64,000 bases of DNA, from NCBI RefSeq assembly GCF_024832785.1, contig NZ_CP116615.1, forward strand, positions 868,001 to 932,000, in the 5' to 3' direction. This DNA comes from Fontisphaera persica. GTDB lineage: Bacteria; Verrucomicrobiota; Verrucomicrobiia; Limisphaerales; Fontisphaeraceae. Position numbers and translations under genes: made by a program. The notes under the pieces are model-generated. The model was not told the origin of the DNA. It saw nothing but the letters and a program-made list of their open reading frames with translations, and searched no databases. Positions 43,059 through 52,063 of this stretch are shown here, one piece after another (the stretch's first letter is position 1; the number at the start of each line of letters is the position of its first letter).

Positions 43059-44702
43059 ATGAAAAAGTTATGTGATGTTCAACGTGGGGAGGGGTGTTCC
43101 CGTCGGGTCTTTTTGGGGATGGTCGGGGCGGCGGCCTCAGCGGGGTGGTGGAGCGCTTTGGGGGCGGAGGGTGGGTTGCCGGCAGAGGAAATGGAGCGGA
43201 TTGCTGCGGCGCTTCCGCCGCGGGCGTGGGCGAAGCCGCGCAAGCCGCGGCGGTTGTTGATATTCGAGCGGAATGTGAATTATGGGGGGCATCGTTCGAT
43301 TGGGACGGCGACGGCGGCGTTTCGGATGATGGGGGAGAGGACGGGGGCGTTTTCGGTGGTGGCGGGGAGTGACCCGGAGCTGTTTCGGGCGGAGCATTTG
43401 CAAGGGTTTGATGGGGTGTTTTTCAACAATAACGTGGGGAATTTGTTTACGGATGCGGGTTTGCGCGAGAGCTTGGTGGATTTTGTGTTTAGTGGGGGTG
43501 GATTGATGGGAGTACACGGGGCGACGGTGGCGTTCACACAATGGCCCGGGGCGATTGAGGACTGGCCGGAGTTTGGTTTGATGATTGGGGCGCGGGGGGC
43601 GAATCACCGGGAGAACACGGAGCGGGTGGTGATGAAGATAGAGGAGCCGGGGCATCCGCTGGTGCGGGCGTTTGGGGGGACGCATTTTGAGTATCGGGAC
43701 GAGTATTTCCGGGTGAATGAGCCCTATTCGCGCCAGCGGTTGCGGGTGTTGTTGAGCATGGATTTGGAGCGGATGGGGCCGTCGCAAGGGCCGGCGTATG
43801 GACAGGTGGAGCGCGCGGATAGGGATTATGCGGTGGCGTGGGCGCGGGAGTATGGGCGGGGGCGGTGTTTTTATTGCACGATAGCACACAATCCCTACGT
43901 GTTTTGGGAGCCGGTGCTGCTTTCGTTTTATCTGGGGGCGGCGCAGTTTATTCTGGGGGACTGGCCGGCGCCGGTGACGCCCAGCGGCCGGTTGACGCCG
44001 GCGGTGCGGGCGCAGGAGAAGTTGGGCTGGCGGCTGGGTTTTTGCGGGGCACGGGAGCGGACGGTGTTTGCGGGGATTGAAGCGGCGGAGCGGTGGGGGG
44101 TGTTGAGCACGACGGCGGGGATGATGCAGGCGGTGGAGGCGGGAGGGGCGCAGGTTTTTGATTCGACGTTGAGCAGCGAGCAAAGGCGGAGGGTGCGGTT
44201 CAAGCTGGATGGGGCGGGGGTGCGCTTGTGGGCGTGTGAAGCGCCGGAGTTGCCGGGGAAGGAGGAAGGCTGCCGGGAGGTGTTTGCGTTTGCGCGGCGG
44301 ATGGGGTGCGAGCTGGTGGTGGTGCCGGCGTCGAGAGTGGCGGATTGGGCCATGGCGAGAAGGTGGGCGCGCGAGACGGAGGTGCGGCTGGCGGCGCGCC
44401 CTGACGGGGCGCGTCCGTTGGAGCAGGCGCGGGCGGTGTGCCAAAGCAACGGTGAGGAAGTTGGGGTGTGGTGGGATTGCACGTATGGGGAGGCGCGGGG
44501 CATTCTTCCGAGTCGTGCGCTGAGGGTGTTGGGGGAGAGAATTGCGGCGGTGGAGGTGGGGCGTGGGAGCCAGGCGGAGGAAGGTTTGTCAGCACTCAAA
44601 GGGGAGCGAGGGCAGCCGGTGCTGGTGGCGGCGTCTTTGAATGAGGCCACAGCGGAGACGCTGCGGGCGTGTGAGCGGGTGATGGTGAAATTGGCGTCAT
44701 GA
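43059..44702 (+). CDS. Tat-exported ThuA-domain protein with a TIM-barrel-like C-terminal half
   Basis: 547 residues. The N-terminus contains a twin-arginine signal CSRRVFLGMVGAAAS (about 14-28). Residues about 60-300 are a ThuA/trehalose-utilisation class I glutaminase-like domain: FERNVNYGGHRS, FDGVFFNNNVG, SGGGLMGVHGATVAFTQWPG, NHRENTERVV, PVAW-type AVAWAREYGRGRCFYCTIAHN. Residues about 320-545 have the spacing of a xylose-isomerase-like TIM barrel (RLGFCGARERTVFAGIEAAERWG, CELVVVPASR, VGVWWDCTYG) but look degenerate. ATG 43059 follows AAGGGC. It overlaps the next gene by 4 bases, so the two products probably work together. Confidence 0.75.
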   Translation: MKKLCDVQRGEGCSRRVFLGMVGAAASAGWWSALGAEGGLPAEEMERIAAALPPRAWAKPRKPRRLLIFERNVNYGGHRSIGTATAAFRMMGERTGAFSVVAGSDPELFRAEHLQGFDGVFFNNNVGNLFTDAGLRESLVDFVFSGGGLMGVHGATVAFTQWPGAIEDWPEFGLMIGARGANHRENTERVVMKIEEPGHPLVRAFGGTHFEYRDEYFRVNEPYSRQRLRVLLSMDLERMGPSQGPAYGQVERADRDYAVAWAREYGRGRCFYCTIAHNPYVFWEPVLLSFYLGAAQFILGDWPAPVTPSGRLTPAVRAQEKLGWRLGFCGARERTVFAGIEAAERWGVLSTTAGMMQAVEAGGAQVFDSTLSSEQRRRVRFKLDGAGVRLWACEAPELPGKEEGCREVFAFARRMGCELVVVPASRVADWAMARRWARETEVRLAARPDGARPLEQARAVCQSNGEEVGVWWDCTYGEARGILPSRALRVLGERIAAVEVGRGSQAEEGLSALKGERGQPVLVAASLNEATAETLRACERVMVKLAS

Positions 44703-46150
44703 GCAGCATGAAAAGTTTCAAGTCAGGAGCGGGGCGGGCGACCCGCCGACAGTTTTTGCGGGGAATGGCGGTGGGCGCGTGGGTGGTGCCGCAAGTGGTG
44801 GCGGCGGCGGCGCTGGGGCGGGGCGGGTTGCTGGCGCCTTCAGAGCGGATCACGGTAGGGATCATAGGGCGGGGCTTGATGGGAGCGGGACACGTGAACC
44901 GGATGGCGCATGATGCGCAGGCGCAGGTGTTGGGGGTGTGTGATGTGGACGAGGCGCGGCGGGAGGAGGGATGCCGGCTGGTGAATGAGGCGTATGCGCA
45001 GGCGCGGCAGCAGGAAAAATACATGGGTTGTGTGGCATACCGTGATTATCGGGAGCTGTTGGCGCGGGCGGATTTGGATGCGGTGATTATAGCGACGCCG
45101 GACCACTGGCATGCGTTGCAGGCGATGGATGCGGCGCGCGCCGGGAAAGATGTTTATTGCGAGAAGCCTGTATCGCTGACGCTGGCGGAGGGGCGGGAAA
45201 TCGTGAGGACGGTGCGGCGATATGGGCGGGTGTTTCAAACGGGGACGCAATATCGCTCGATTCCGGTGATTCGGAAAATTTGCCAGTTTGTGCGGAATGG
45301 AGGGCTGGGGCGGGTGAAGTCAGTGTTTACGATATGGCACCCGCTGGGGGCATTTTGGGGCGAGCGCATCCGGCCGTATGCCGAACTGGCCAAGTGGAAT
45401 GAATTGGGCCGGTTGCAGGCGCCGGTGGCGGTGGATTTGCCGGGGCAACCCGTGCCGGCGGGACTGGATTGGGATTTGTGGGTGGGGCCGGCGCCGTGGC
45501 AACCGTATCATCCGCTGTATCATGTCAATCCGGCGCCGGGAGTGGTGCCGTGGTCATTTCATGAGGATTTTGGGCTGGCGTCGAGCACGTGGTTTCATTC
45601 CCATGCGGCGGATGTGATTCAGTATGCTTTGGGGGTGGAGGAAAGCGGGCCGGTGGAGATTCATCATCCGGCGGACGGGGTGTTTCCGACGTTAACCTGC
45701 CGGTATGCGAATGGGGTGTTGGTGCATCACGTGGAGCACTATGGGCAGGTGAAAGATTTGTACAAAGCGGTGCCGCCGCAGGCGCAGCTATCGGGATTGT
45801 TTGGGGGGGTGTTTGTGGGAGAGCGGGGATGGATAACGAGCATGTCGAGCGGGGGGCCGATTGATGGGGGGCCGGAGGAAGTCATGGTGGAACTGGGGTT
45901 GCACACGCGGCAGTTCCAGCCGGGGGCGAATAATCATCACGCGAACTGGCTGGAGTGCATTCGCAACCGGCGGCAGCCGAGCGCGCATGAGGAGATAGGG
46001 CATCGGGCGGCGGCGCTGGGGCAGCTCATTATTATTGCGTGGAAGCTGGGCCGGTCGTTGAAGTGGGATCCGGTGCGGGAAGAGTTTATTGGGGATGAAA
46101 TGGCGAATCGGCTGCGGTGGAAGACCTATCGGGAGCCGTGGCAGATTTAA
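44699..46150 (+). CDS. Tat-exported Gfo/Idh/MocA-family oxidoreductase
   Basis: 483 residues. The twin-arginine signal ATRRQFLRGMAVGAWVVP (about 14-31) predicts export of a folded, cofactor-loaded enzyme. The Rossmann fold starts ITVGIIGRGLMGAGHVN; CEKPVS carries the catalytic-face Lys and the HPLGAFWGER region follows, as in the NAD(P)-dependent sugar dehydrogenases common in Planctomycetes and Verrucomicrobia. Motifs H-x-x-D-x-I-x-Y (HSHAADVIQYAL) and NHHANWLECI are typical. It would oxidise or epimerise a sugar in the periplasm with a tightly bound nicotinamide. The start overlaps the ThuA-like gene stop (ATGA). Confidence 0.88.
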   Translation: MSSMKSFKSGAGRATRRQFLRGMAVGAWVVPQVVAAAALGRGGLLAPSERITVGIIGRGLMGAGHVNRMAHDAQAQVLGVCDVDEARREEGCRLVNEAYAQARQQEKYMGCVAYRDYRELLARADLDAVIIATPDHWHALQAMDAARAGKDVYCEKPVSLTLAEGREIVRTVRRYGRVFQTGTQYRSIPVIRKICQFVRNGGLGRVKSVFTIWHPLGAFWGERIRPYAELAKWNELGRLQAPVAVDLPGQPVPAGLDWDLWVGPAPWQPYHPLYHVNPAPGVVPWSFHEDFGLASSTWFHSHAADVIQYALGVEESGPVEIHHPADGVFPTLTCRYANGVLVHHVEHYGQVKDLYKAVPPQAQLSGLFGGVFVGERGWITSMSSGGPIDGGPEEVMVELGLHTRQFQPGANNHHANWLECIRNRRQPSAHEEIGHRAAALGQLIIIAWKLGRSLKWDPVREEFIGDEMANRLRWKTYREPWQI

Positions 46151-46165
46151 GGGGAGTGGAGGCGG

Positions 46166-48094
46166 CTAGGCGCGGGCATCGGACGGGGCCGGGGCGGGTT
46201 TGGTTATGACGGCGGCAGTGGAGGCGCTGGCGGCGGGCTGGTCTTTCATCATGGCATTCCAGACGATGAGACCGAGGTTGAAGGCGGCGTAGGCAAAGAG
46301 GGCGAGTGAGGCTTTGTCCATGAAACCGTAGGAGTGGAGGCCGACGCCGAGCATGTTGACGCCGAACCAGGACCAGGCGGTGACGACGTTGCCGAAGATG
46401 GCGGCATTCATGAGGGCGTGTTCGCTCCAGAGTTTGCTCCAGCGGGCGTGGAGGTAGATGGCGCACCAGAGCACGATGAGCAGGGCGCCGTTTTCCTTGG
46501 GGTCCCAGCCCCAGAAGCGGCCCCAGGATTGGTCGGCCCAGATGCCGCCGAGGACGGTGCCGACAAAGCTAAAGAGGGTGGCAAAACACAAGACGCCATA
46601 AACCATGCGGGAGAGGGCCTGGCCGATGGGAGTGGTGCCGACGGCGCCGGGGAGGCTTTGATGCAGGCGGCCGGACCAGCGGAGGAAGACGTAAAGGGTG
46701 GCGAGGAGGCCGGCGATGAACATGGCGGAGTAGCCGAGGGTCACGGTGACGACATGGGTGGCGAGCCAGAAATTGCTGTCGAGGACGGCGCGCATCATTT
46801 CCATGGTATCGCCGCTGAGGGAGAGGTTGTGGGCGATGACGAGGGAGCCAAAGCCGGTGCAGGCGGCGGCGATATTGCCGATGCCGAGGCGGTAAAAGCG
46901 TTCGAGGAGAAGGCCGAGGACCACGGCCGCCCAGCCGATGAAGATGGCTGAGGAATAGAGATTGGTGACAGGGGGGCGGCCTTCGAGGGCCATGCGGTAG
47001 ATGAGGCAGAGGGTGTGGACCGCGCCGCCGAGGGCGATTAGGACGTAAGCGGATTTGCGGAAGGTTTCGGACCAGGAGGGGAGGGTGCCCATGGCCACGA
47101 GGCCGGCCAAGGAAAGGAGGAGGGCGCCGACATAAAGGACGAGGGCATGGTAGAAGCCCTGGAAGGCCTGATACATGAATTCCCAACGGGCCTTGTTGAC
47201 TTCGCGCGTCAAGCCGTGGGCGGTGAGCCATTGGCGGTAATCCGCCACGGCCTGGTTAAAGTCGTTGGGTTGGGCGTTTTGCCAGGCGGTGGCGATGCGG
47301 CCGTAGGCGAGCACGGCGGGATGCAGCTCCTGAGAGCTGAGGCTGCGCATGAGGCTCACGCCGATGTTGACCCAGTCTTCCCGGTTGGTCTGGAGGTTGG
47401 AGGGGGGGATAATCAAGGGGTAGGCATTACGGGACATGCGCTCGTAACGTTGGGCCAGTTGCATGAGGCGGTCGAGGGACTGCTGGTCGAATGCCTTGCC
47501 TTCACGGCGGGCATGGAAGGCGGCAATGCCGCCGGGCAGGATTTTTTGGAAGTCCTGGAGTTCGGCAAGGTAGTTGGTGGTGCCTTCGGGCATGAGGCTC
47601 CATTTGAGGCGCTGATAAAGGGCGAGGGCGTTGTAGAGGCGCCACATGGCGCGCTGAAAGGCGGTGCGCTGGGCATTTTCGATTTGGTTGATTTGGGCGG
47701 CCTGGCGCTCGATTTCATCGAGGGCGGGTTGGAGGTCGTTGAAGGAAAAGTATTTTTCGTTTTCCGGGAGCTTCAAGAGGCTCAGGACTTCGCCATTATC
47801 AATGCGAAAGATTTTGCGGCTGTCCGCCTGCTGAGGCTGGGTGAAGACTTCGAGGAGCCATTCGGTAGCGGGCATGGCGCCGCGTCCGGGGACATACACG
47901 GTCTGGCGGGTGCGGATTTGGAGGAGAGAATTGCGGGCCACCGAGTCCATGGGTTGCACGCGGCCGTTGGAGAGAACGGGGAGGCGGCCAAATTCGGACA
48001 GCGCGAAGCCGTTGGGCTTGGGCATGGGGCGCAGGCCGGAGAGGACGTAGAGGAGGCCGAGACTCAGCAAAATCCAGGGGAGATGGCGTTTCAT
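46166..48094 (-). CDS. ccsA: Cytochrome c biogenesis protein CcsA/ResC
   Basis: Haem-handling membrane protein of system II cytochrome c maturation, 642 residues. After one N-terminal transmembrane segment there is a large periplasmic region (about 30-330) seen in long CcsA variants of Bacteroidetes and Verrucomicrobia, then the CcsA core with the tryptophan-rich WWD signature GGIWADQSWGRFWGWDPKENGAL and conserved His residues in the flanking helices (SLAFA-type HNLSLSG, ATHVVTVTLGYSAM, HSYGF). It overlaps resB by 4 bases (ATGA). Together they transport and ligate haem to apocytochromes outside the membrane. Confidence 0.93.
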   Translation of the reverse strand: MKRHLPWILLSLGLLYVLSGLRPMPKPNGFALSEFGRLPVLSNGRVQPMDSVARNSLLQIRTRQTVYVPGRGAMPATEWLLEVFTQPQQADSRKIFRIDNGEVLSLLKLPENEKYFSFNDLQPALDEIERQAAQINQIENAQRTAFQRAMWRLYNALALYQRLKWSLMPEGTTNYLAELQDFQKILPGGIAAFHARREGKAFDQQSLDRLMQLAQRYERMSRNAYPLIIPPSNLQTNREDWVNIGVSLMRSLSSQELHPAVLAYGRIATAWQNAQPNDFNQAVADYRQWLTAHGLTREVNKARWEFMYQAFQGFYHALVLYVGALLLSLAGLVAMGTLPSWSETFRKSAYVLIALGGAVHTLCLIYRMALEGRPPVTNLYSSAIFIGWAAVVLGLLLERFYRLGIGNIAAACTGFGSLVIAHNLSLSGDTMEMMRAVLDSNFWLATHVVTVTLGYSAMFIAGLLATLYVFLRWSGRLHQSLPGAVGTTPIGQALSRMVYGVLCFATLFSFVGTVLGGIWADQSWGRFWGWDPKENGALLIVLWCAIYLHARWSKLWSEHALMNAAIFGNVVTAWSWFGVNMLGVGLHSYGFMDKASLALFAYAAFNLGLIVWNAMMKDQPAASASTAAVITKPAPAPSDARA

Positions 48095-49263
48095 TGGGCG
48101 CCTCCATTGCGTTGGGCGCGAGTGAAATTAAACAGGGTCAACATAAAGTGGAGGGTGAGACCGAGGCCCACGAGCAAACAGGCGATGTAAGGGGTGAGCC
48201 AGCCGGGGTTGCGGACGACTTGCAGGATGCTGACGCGCGGGTCGTTGGGGTCGTAGCTGCCCTGGTAGAAGGTTTGGCCGCCATAGCGGAGCGGGTTGTT
48301 CATGTAAATGAGGACTTCGCGATTCTCGCCGGTTTGATGGTTGATGACACGCACGCGGCTGGCGAAGTTCTTGGGGATTTCGGTGCCGGGGTATTTTTCG
48401 TGGGTAAATTTGATTAATTCGATGCTGAAGGGTTTGTACACCCGGACGGGGCGGAAGAGCAGTTTCCATTCTTTGCCGGCGTGGGTGAAGGTTTGGGGTT
48501 GGTTCATCAAGGTGGAGACGAGCCAGGTGCCTTTGGGCGCGCCCTCGCCGCTGAATTCAATGATGGCAGAGGGAAGGTTTTTTTCGTCGGAGCGGGTGGC
48601 GAGGGGGACTTCGCGGACGGCCAGGGTGGTGCCGAAGCCCTGGGTGGCGGGTGGTTCGGAGGTGTCATTGGGTTCTCGGTTGGCGAGGCGGGAGTTGGGA
48701 AAGTATTTACGGATGTGAAGCGTGAAGGGGAGGGCCGGGTGAGAAACGTGGCTGCGGGTGGCCAGGAGCTGTTCAGGGATGGCAATGACGGTGTCGTGTT
48801 CGGGGTGGGAGGAGTCAATGATGGCGAGCTCGTGGTAAAAGGCGCTTTCGGAGTAATTGCTGGCATGACCTTCGACGAGGCGCATGTGGGTTTCCCGCTG
48901 GAACATGTCGGTGATGAGCTGGCCCAGGAGGAGGAGAATGAGGCCGCCGTGGACGAGGTAGAGGCCGATTTTACGGGGCACGATATTACCGGCGCGGAAT
49001 TGGGAGAAGAGCAGGTTGAGAACCAGGATGCCGCCGATGAGGTAGCCACCGGGCAGGATGACGGGGAGGATAAATTTTTTGCCGAAGAAGTGCACGGTGA
49101 GCGAGGAAAAGACAATAAAGCTTTGAAAGTACTCTTTTTGGGCACGGTAGAGGCCGTGTTCGACCTGGGCGAGGGTGCCGACGAAAACCAGAATCATGGC
49201 TGCGCAGAGACACCACACCGTGAGGCGCATTGAGCTGAGCCAGTCGAGCAATTTAGTGAGCAT
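48091..49263 (-). CDS. resB: Cytochrome c biogenesis protein ResB/Ccs1
   Basis: 390 residues, with the ResB plan: paired N-terminal transmembrane segments (LTVWCLCAAMILVFVGTLAQVEHGLY, then VILPGGYLIGGILVLNLLFSQF), a third segment after LVHGGLILLLLGQLI, a periplasmic beta-rich domain, and a last transmembrane segment near the C-terminus (YIACLLVGLGLTLHFML). LAQ-x-x-x-GLY and the periplasmic YGGQTFYQGSYDP segment are family hallmarks. Its start overlaps the lipoprotein gene by 11 bases and its stop overlaps ccsA by 4. Confidence 0.92.
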   Translation of the reverse strand: MLTKLLDWLSSMRLTVWCLCAAMILVFVGTLAQVEHGLYRAQKEYFQSFIVFSSLTVHFFGKKFILPVILPGGYLIGGILVLNLLFSQFRAGNIVPRKIGLYLVHGGLILLLLGQLITDMFQRETHMRLVEGHASNYSESAFYHELAIIDSSHPEHDTVIAIPEQLLATRSHVSHPALPFTLHIRKYFPNSRLANREPNDTSEPPATQGFGTTLAVREVPLATRSDEKNLPSAIIEFSGEGAPKGTWLVSTLMNQPQTFTHAGKEWKLLFRPVRVYKPFSIELIKFTHEKYPGTEIPKNFASRVRVINHQTGENREVLIYMNNPLRYGGQTFYQGSYDPNDPRVSILQVVRNPGWLTPYIACLLVGLGLTLHFMLTLFNFTRAQRNGGAQ

Positions 49264-50368
49264 GGGGATATTTTACGGAGCGAACGAAAGTGAGGAAGGC
49301 TTCTTTCTCGCGGGCGGCGAGTTGGGAATCTCCCGTGAGTTTGTAGAACCAGGTTTGCCCGCCCGCCGGGATGCTGAGGACCAACATGCGGGCGGGGTCG
49401 CCGGTTTTGGCCCAAGTGCCTTCCATTTCGTAGAGGGTGATATTGCGGCCGTTGATGTTGACGGGGGTGCCGAGTTTGGGCAGTTCCTCCGCCGTGACCG
49501 GGGGCAGGAGTAACTGGCCGCGCCAGCGGTTGACGTTGGGCAGGGCGCCGCCGCCGTCCCCGGCGAGGGAGCTCACGGTGACCTCGGCTTGTTTGCCCTG
49601 GTCATCCTTAATATTGAACTTGGCGGTCAACATGGGGCCGGGAGGATTTTGTTCCTGCCAGTGGGGCGGGACCTGCCATTGGGGCAAAGCGGAAGAGGAC
49701 GAGGACGGTGCGGCTGCGGAAGCGGAGGCGGTAGCGGGGGAAGGCGCAGGGGGAGCGGACCAATTCAGGCTTTTGAGGAAGGAGAGGAAATCGTTGCGAG
49801 CGTTCGATACGACTTCATCGGGACCGCTCATTTTAATGAACCAGGAGACGCCTTCCAGCTCATAGACTGCGGCGAGGATGCGCATTTTATGTTTCTCCTG
49901 GATGAGGGGTTCGGTGCTGACGAGGTCGTATAAGTCGCCCTGGCCGGTGCTGATGGGGACACGGTTGACGGCGGTTTCGGCGGTGGACTTGTCCACGGCG
50001 GGGAGGCGGAGTTGTTCGCGCCAAATGTTCATGATGTCTTCGCGGCTGGCGGTCATGCCGGCGAGGGGGACGATGGAGATTTCGGCATCGAGGCCGTCTT
50101 TGCCGGGGACGGAGATTTGGGCCACGCGCATGCGTTGGGCGGGTTTTTCGCTCCAGCCTTGCGGGAGCTGGAAGGAGAGGGAGCGCTGGGCGCCCATGGA
50201 GGCCATGCCGTGGGCGTGGGCGTCATCGGCGGGCATGGCCGGTTGGTGTTGCTCTTTGGGGACCTGATACACCTGAATATCGGTGGGTTTGCAGGCGGTT
50301 AGCGCCAGACCCACGGCAAGGAAACCCCAATGCAGCTTGCGCGTTATTGTGTTCTGAACGTTCAGCAC
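49253..50368 (-). CDS. Putative lipoprotein with duplicated domain, in the cytochrome c maturation operon
   Basis: 371 residues, unrecognised. From GTG 50368 the protein has a lipoprotein signal, hydrophobic FLAVGLALTAC with a lipobox Cys at about residue 26. Two homologous halves of about 140 residues each follow, separated by a long Ala/Ser/Pro linker (about 210-245): LPQGWSEKPAQRMRVAQISVPGKDG in the first and VPPHWQEQNPPGPMLTAKFNIKDD in the second, each continuing to GIxxxxYDLVS/NITLYEMEG and ending FLSFLKSLNW or FLTFVRSVKYP. The start is uncertain; a TTG at 50407 is in frame. It probably sits on the periplasmic side next to the haem machinery. Confidence 0.7.
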   Translation of the reverse strand: MLNVQNTITRKLHWGFLAVGLALTACKPTDIQVYQVPKEQHQPAMPADDAHAHGMASMGAQRSLSFQLPQGWSEKPAQRMRVAQISVPGKDGLDAEISIVPLAGMTASREDIMNIWREQLRLPAVDKSTAETAVNRVPISTGQGDLYDLVSTEPLIQEKHKMRILAAVYELEGVSWFIKMSGPDEVVSNARNDFLSFLKSLNWSAPPAPSPATASASAAAPSSSSSALPQWQVPPHWQEQNPPGPMLTAKFNIKDDQGKQAEVTVSSLAGDGGGALPNVNRWRGQLLLPPVTAEELPKLGTPVNINGRNITLYEMEGTWAKTGDPARMLVLSIPAGGQTWFYKLTGDSQLAAREKEAFLTFVRSVKYPHAH

Positions 50369-50464
50369 TGGTTTATTATTCCCCACTTTTGCAAAAGTGC
50401 AAGGCAAGGTGGAGGGTGTCTTCTCGAATGACGACTTGGAGGGAGGAGATTTGGGGGGTAGGGA

Positions 50465-50863
50465 TTAGCGAAGGCCGGGGCGGGGCTGGCCAAGCGCGGC
50501 GATGGTGGCTACGACCATCACCCAGGCGGGAAAGATGGCGATGCCGGGGATGGCTTCCATGACCAGACCCAGCAGCAGCGGCCAGCGCCAGCCGAGGACG
50601 ATAAACAGCAGGAAGGCGGTGAGAAAATCCAATGCCAATTGGAGGGGGAGGACAAGCTGAAGCCAGATGGAAAGGGCATCGGACAGGGCGGCAATTACAA
50701 AAGCCAGCGCCAATTTTTTGCGGTTTAACCAGCGGGGCAAGGGTGATTCGTCCGGGCCAGCTTGGGGGGAGATGTTGGCCTCGGGAGGCAATACTTCTGG
50801 GTTCACCACGGGAGAGGAAGGATGAGGATTCTCTTCCGGTAGTGGTGGTGGTTTATGTGCCAT
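50465..50863 (-). CDS. Small membrane protein of unknown function
   Basis: 132 residues: a proline-rich cytoplasmic N-terminus (about 1-45), a basic segment RWLNRKK, then about three hydrophobic segments between residues 50 and 126 (LALAFVIAALSDALSIWLQL, ALDFLTAFLLFIVLGW, IPGIAIFPAWVMVVATIAAL). I recognise no family. It precedes the cytochrome c maturation genes on the same strand with a 96-base gap to the lipoprotein start, so co-transcription is possible. Confidence 0.6.
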   Translation of the reverse strand: MAHKPPPLPEENPHPSSPVVNPEVLPPEANISPQAGPDESPLPRWLNRKKLALAFVIAALSDALSIWLQLVLPLQLALDFLTAFLLFIVLGWRWPLLLGLVMEAIPGIAIFPAWVMVVATIAALGQPRPGLR

Positions 50864-50995
50864 GAATTAAGTTAACTTGAAGTAGTTTGCCCGACAAATG
50901 GAATTATGGTGGGGCTGGGAATTTATGGACTGGGGAAGCCACGGGATGCTAAGGCAAGTTAGGAACAAACTGCGAGGCACCTAAAACGAACTTAC

Positions 50996-51027
50996 AAAAA
51001 AAACAAGGCGCGATGAAGCGCGCCCTG
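50996..51027 (-). terminator. Rho-independent terminator of the H1-like gene
   Basis: On the minus strand, a stem of CAGGGCGCG with CGCGCCTTG (six GC pairs, one mismatch, two closing pairs) around CTTCAT is followed by eight T. It lies 30 bases after the stop of the H1-like gene. Confidence 0.88.
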
Positions 51028-51056
51028 TTGGCTTTAAGTTAGGTGAAGAGATTGGT

Positions 51057-51431
51057 TCAGACTTGGGGGCCCGACGGTGGTGAGGTTGGCTCCGGAGCTG
51101 CGGCGGAGGCGGGAGCGCCGGCCTTTTGGGCGCGGATTTTTGCCCAGCGCTCACGTTGAGCGGCAGCGATGCGAGCCTTGGCGGCTTCGGACATTTTACG
51201 AGGGCCGCGTTTTCCGGCTTTTTTCACTTTAGCCATTTTGGCTAATTTCTTCAAGGCTTTGGGGCCGCCGCGTTTCATTTTTGCACCCGAGCCAGCGAAG
51301 GCTTTTTCCACGTCCGTGGTTTGTCCGGAGAGGACGGCGTTAATGGCGTTCAAGCGTCTCTGCAGTTCATCCCGTTCCTTTTCCAGGACGGCCCGCAGCG
51401 AGGTGAATTCTTTCAAGATATCAGATTTCAT
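51057..51431 (-). CDS. Histone H1-like basic nucleoid protein
   Basis: 124 residues. The N-terminal third is a coiled-coil helix with acidic and basic heptads (LRAVLEKERDELQRRLNAINAVL); the rest is Lys/Ala/Arg-rich: GGPKALKKLAKMAKVKKAGKRGPRKMSEAAKARIAAAQRERWAKI. The repeat SxAAKARIAAAxRxRWAKI is seen in small DNA-binding proteins of Verrucomicrobia and related phyla and resembles the tails of bacterial H1-like proteins. A DNA-compacting or regulatory role is inferred. It has its own strong terminator and is monocistronic. Confidence 0.7.
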   Translation of the reverse strand: MKSDILKEFTSLRAVLEKERDELQRRLNAINAVLSGQTTDVEKAFAGSGAKMKRGGPKALKKLAKMAKVKKAGKRGPRKMSEAAKARIAAAQRERWAKIRAQKAGAPASAAAPEPTSPPSGPQV

Positions 51432-52063
51432 ACAGTACGAACATAAACTGTATCAAAGAAAGTAGCAAGTAATAATTTGAAAAACTATTGCGGACTAATA
51501 CAGGTGAATAAATTGTCCTGTATTTGGCATAGTTTCCCATGTAAGGCATGGTCAAAGATATCAAAATCTTAAAATAAGGGGCAGGGTCAAAAGTTTTTCG
51601 AAGCATGGATGTTCAAGTGATGGAGTAATAGAATCAGGGAAATATTTTAAGCGGGGATGATGAGCGTGGGGCATGTCCTGTGTGGCGGATGGGCAAATCA
51701 GGCCATGCGCTGTGGGCAGTGATGGATAGTTCACCGTTACCCCGTCCTTCTTCCTGAAGGACAGGGAAGGGGACGGGGGTATTTGTGCTGTCGGGATTGA
51801 TGATAACCGTTGAAGTTGTTTGCCGAGAACTTTATGGAGGGCGGTCAGCAAGATTAGAAAACTCCACAAGGCGCAATTATGATGTAGTACATTATCCTAC
51901 AATAACTGTGGAAATACACCGGCAAATCTTTGTAAAAGAGTAATAGAATATCGGTAATTATTCTACCGGCAGGAGAGGCGAATCCGTGCTGATTTAGAAG
52001 GAAACAGCACGCCCCCCTCCATGGGATGGGAGTGAGGCCGTCAGATTTTGGCTGGCGCTTTGC
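51432..52063. other. Gene-free AT-rich 632-base stretch
   Basis: Noticeably AT-rich compared with its neighbours, especially 51432-51600 and 51840-51970. The left end should hold the promoter of the H1-like gene. It contains a hairpin set near 51740-51778 and a second stem CGTGCTG/CAGCACG (51985-52011). I see no convincing open frame, tRNA or repeat array. Small ORFs here have no family or coding signal I can support. Confidence 0.5.
51740..51778. repeat. Pair of mutually exclusive hairpins
   Basis: GTCCTTC (51744-51750) pairs with GAAGGAC (51756-51762); alternatively CCCCGTCC (51740-51747) pairs with GGACGGGG (51771-51778). Both cannot form together. The G/C-run style resembles the intergenic hairpin at 55233-55251, so this may be one copy of a dispersed palindromic element. 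Confidence 0.4.

Noticed and set aside
51561-51869. 102-codon minus-strand frame in the gene-free stretch
   Set aside because: No family, no ribosome-binding site, mixed composition without coding bias, and it spans the hairpin element.
51840-51970. Possible replication origin (near-matches to DnaA boxes such as CTCCACAAG and CTGTGGAAAT in AT-rich DNA)
   Set aside because: Neither match is exact, there is no box cluster, no dnaA or dnaN nearby, and top-strand G excess is the same on both sides.
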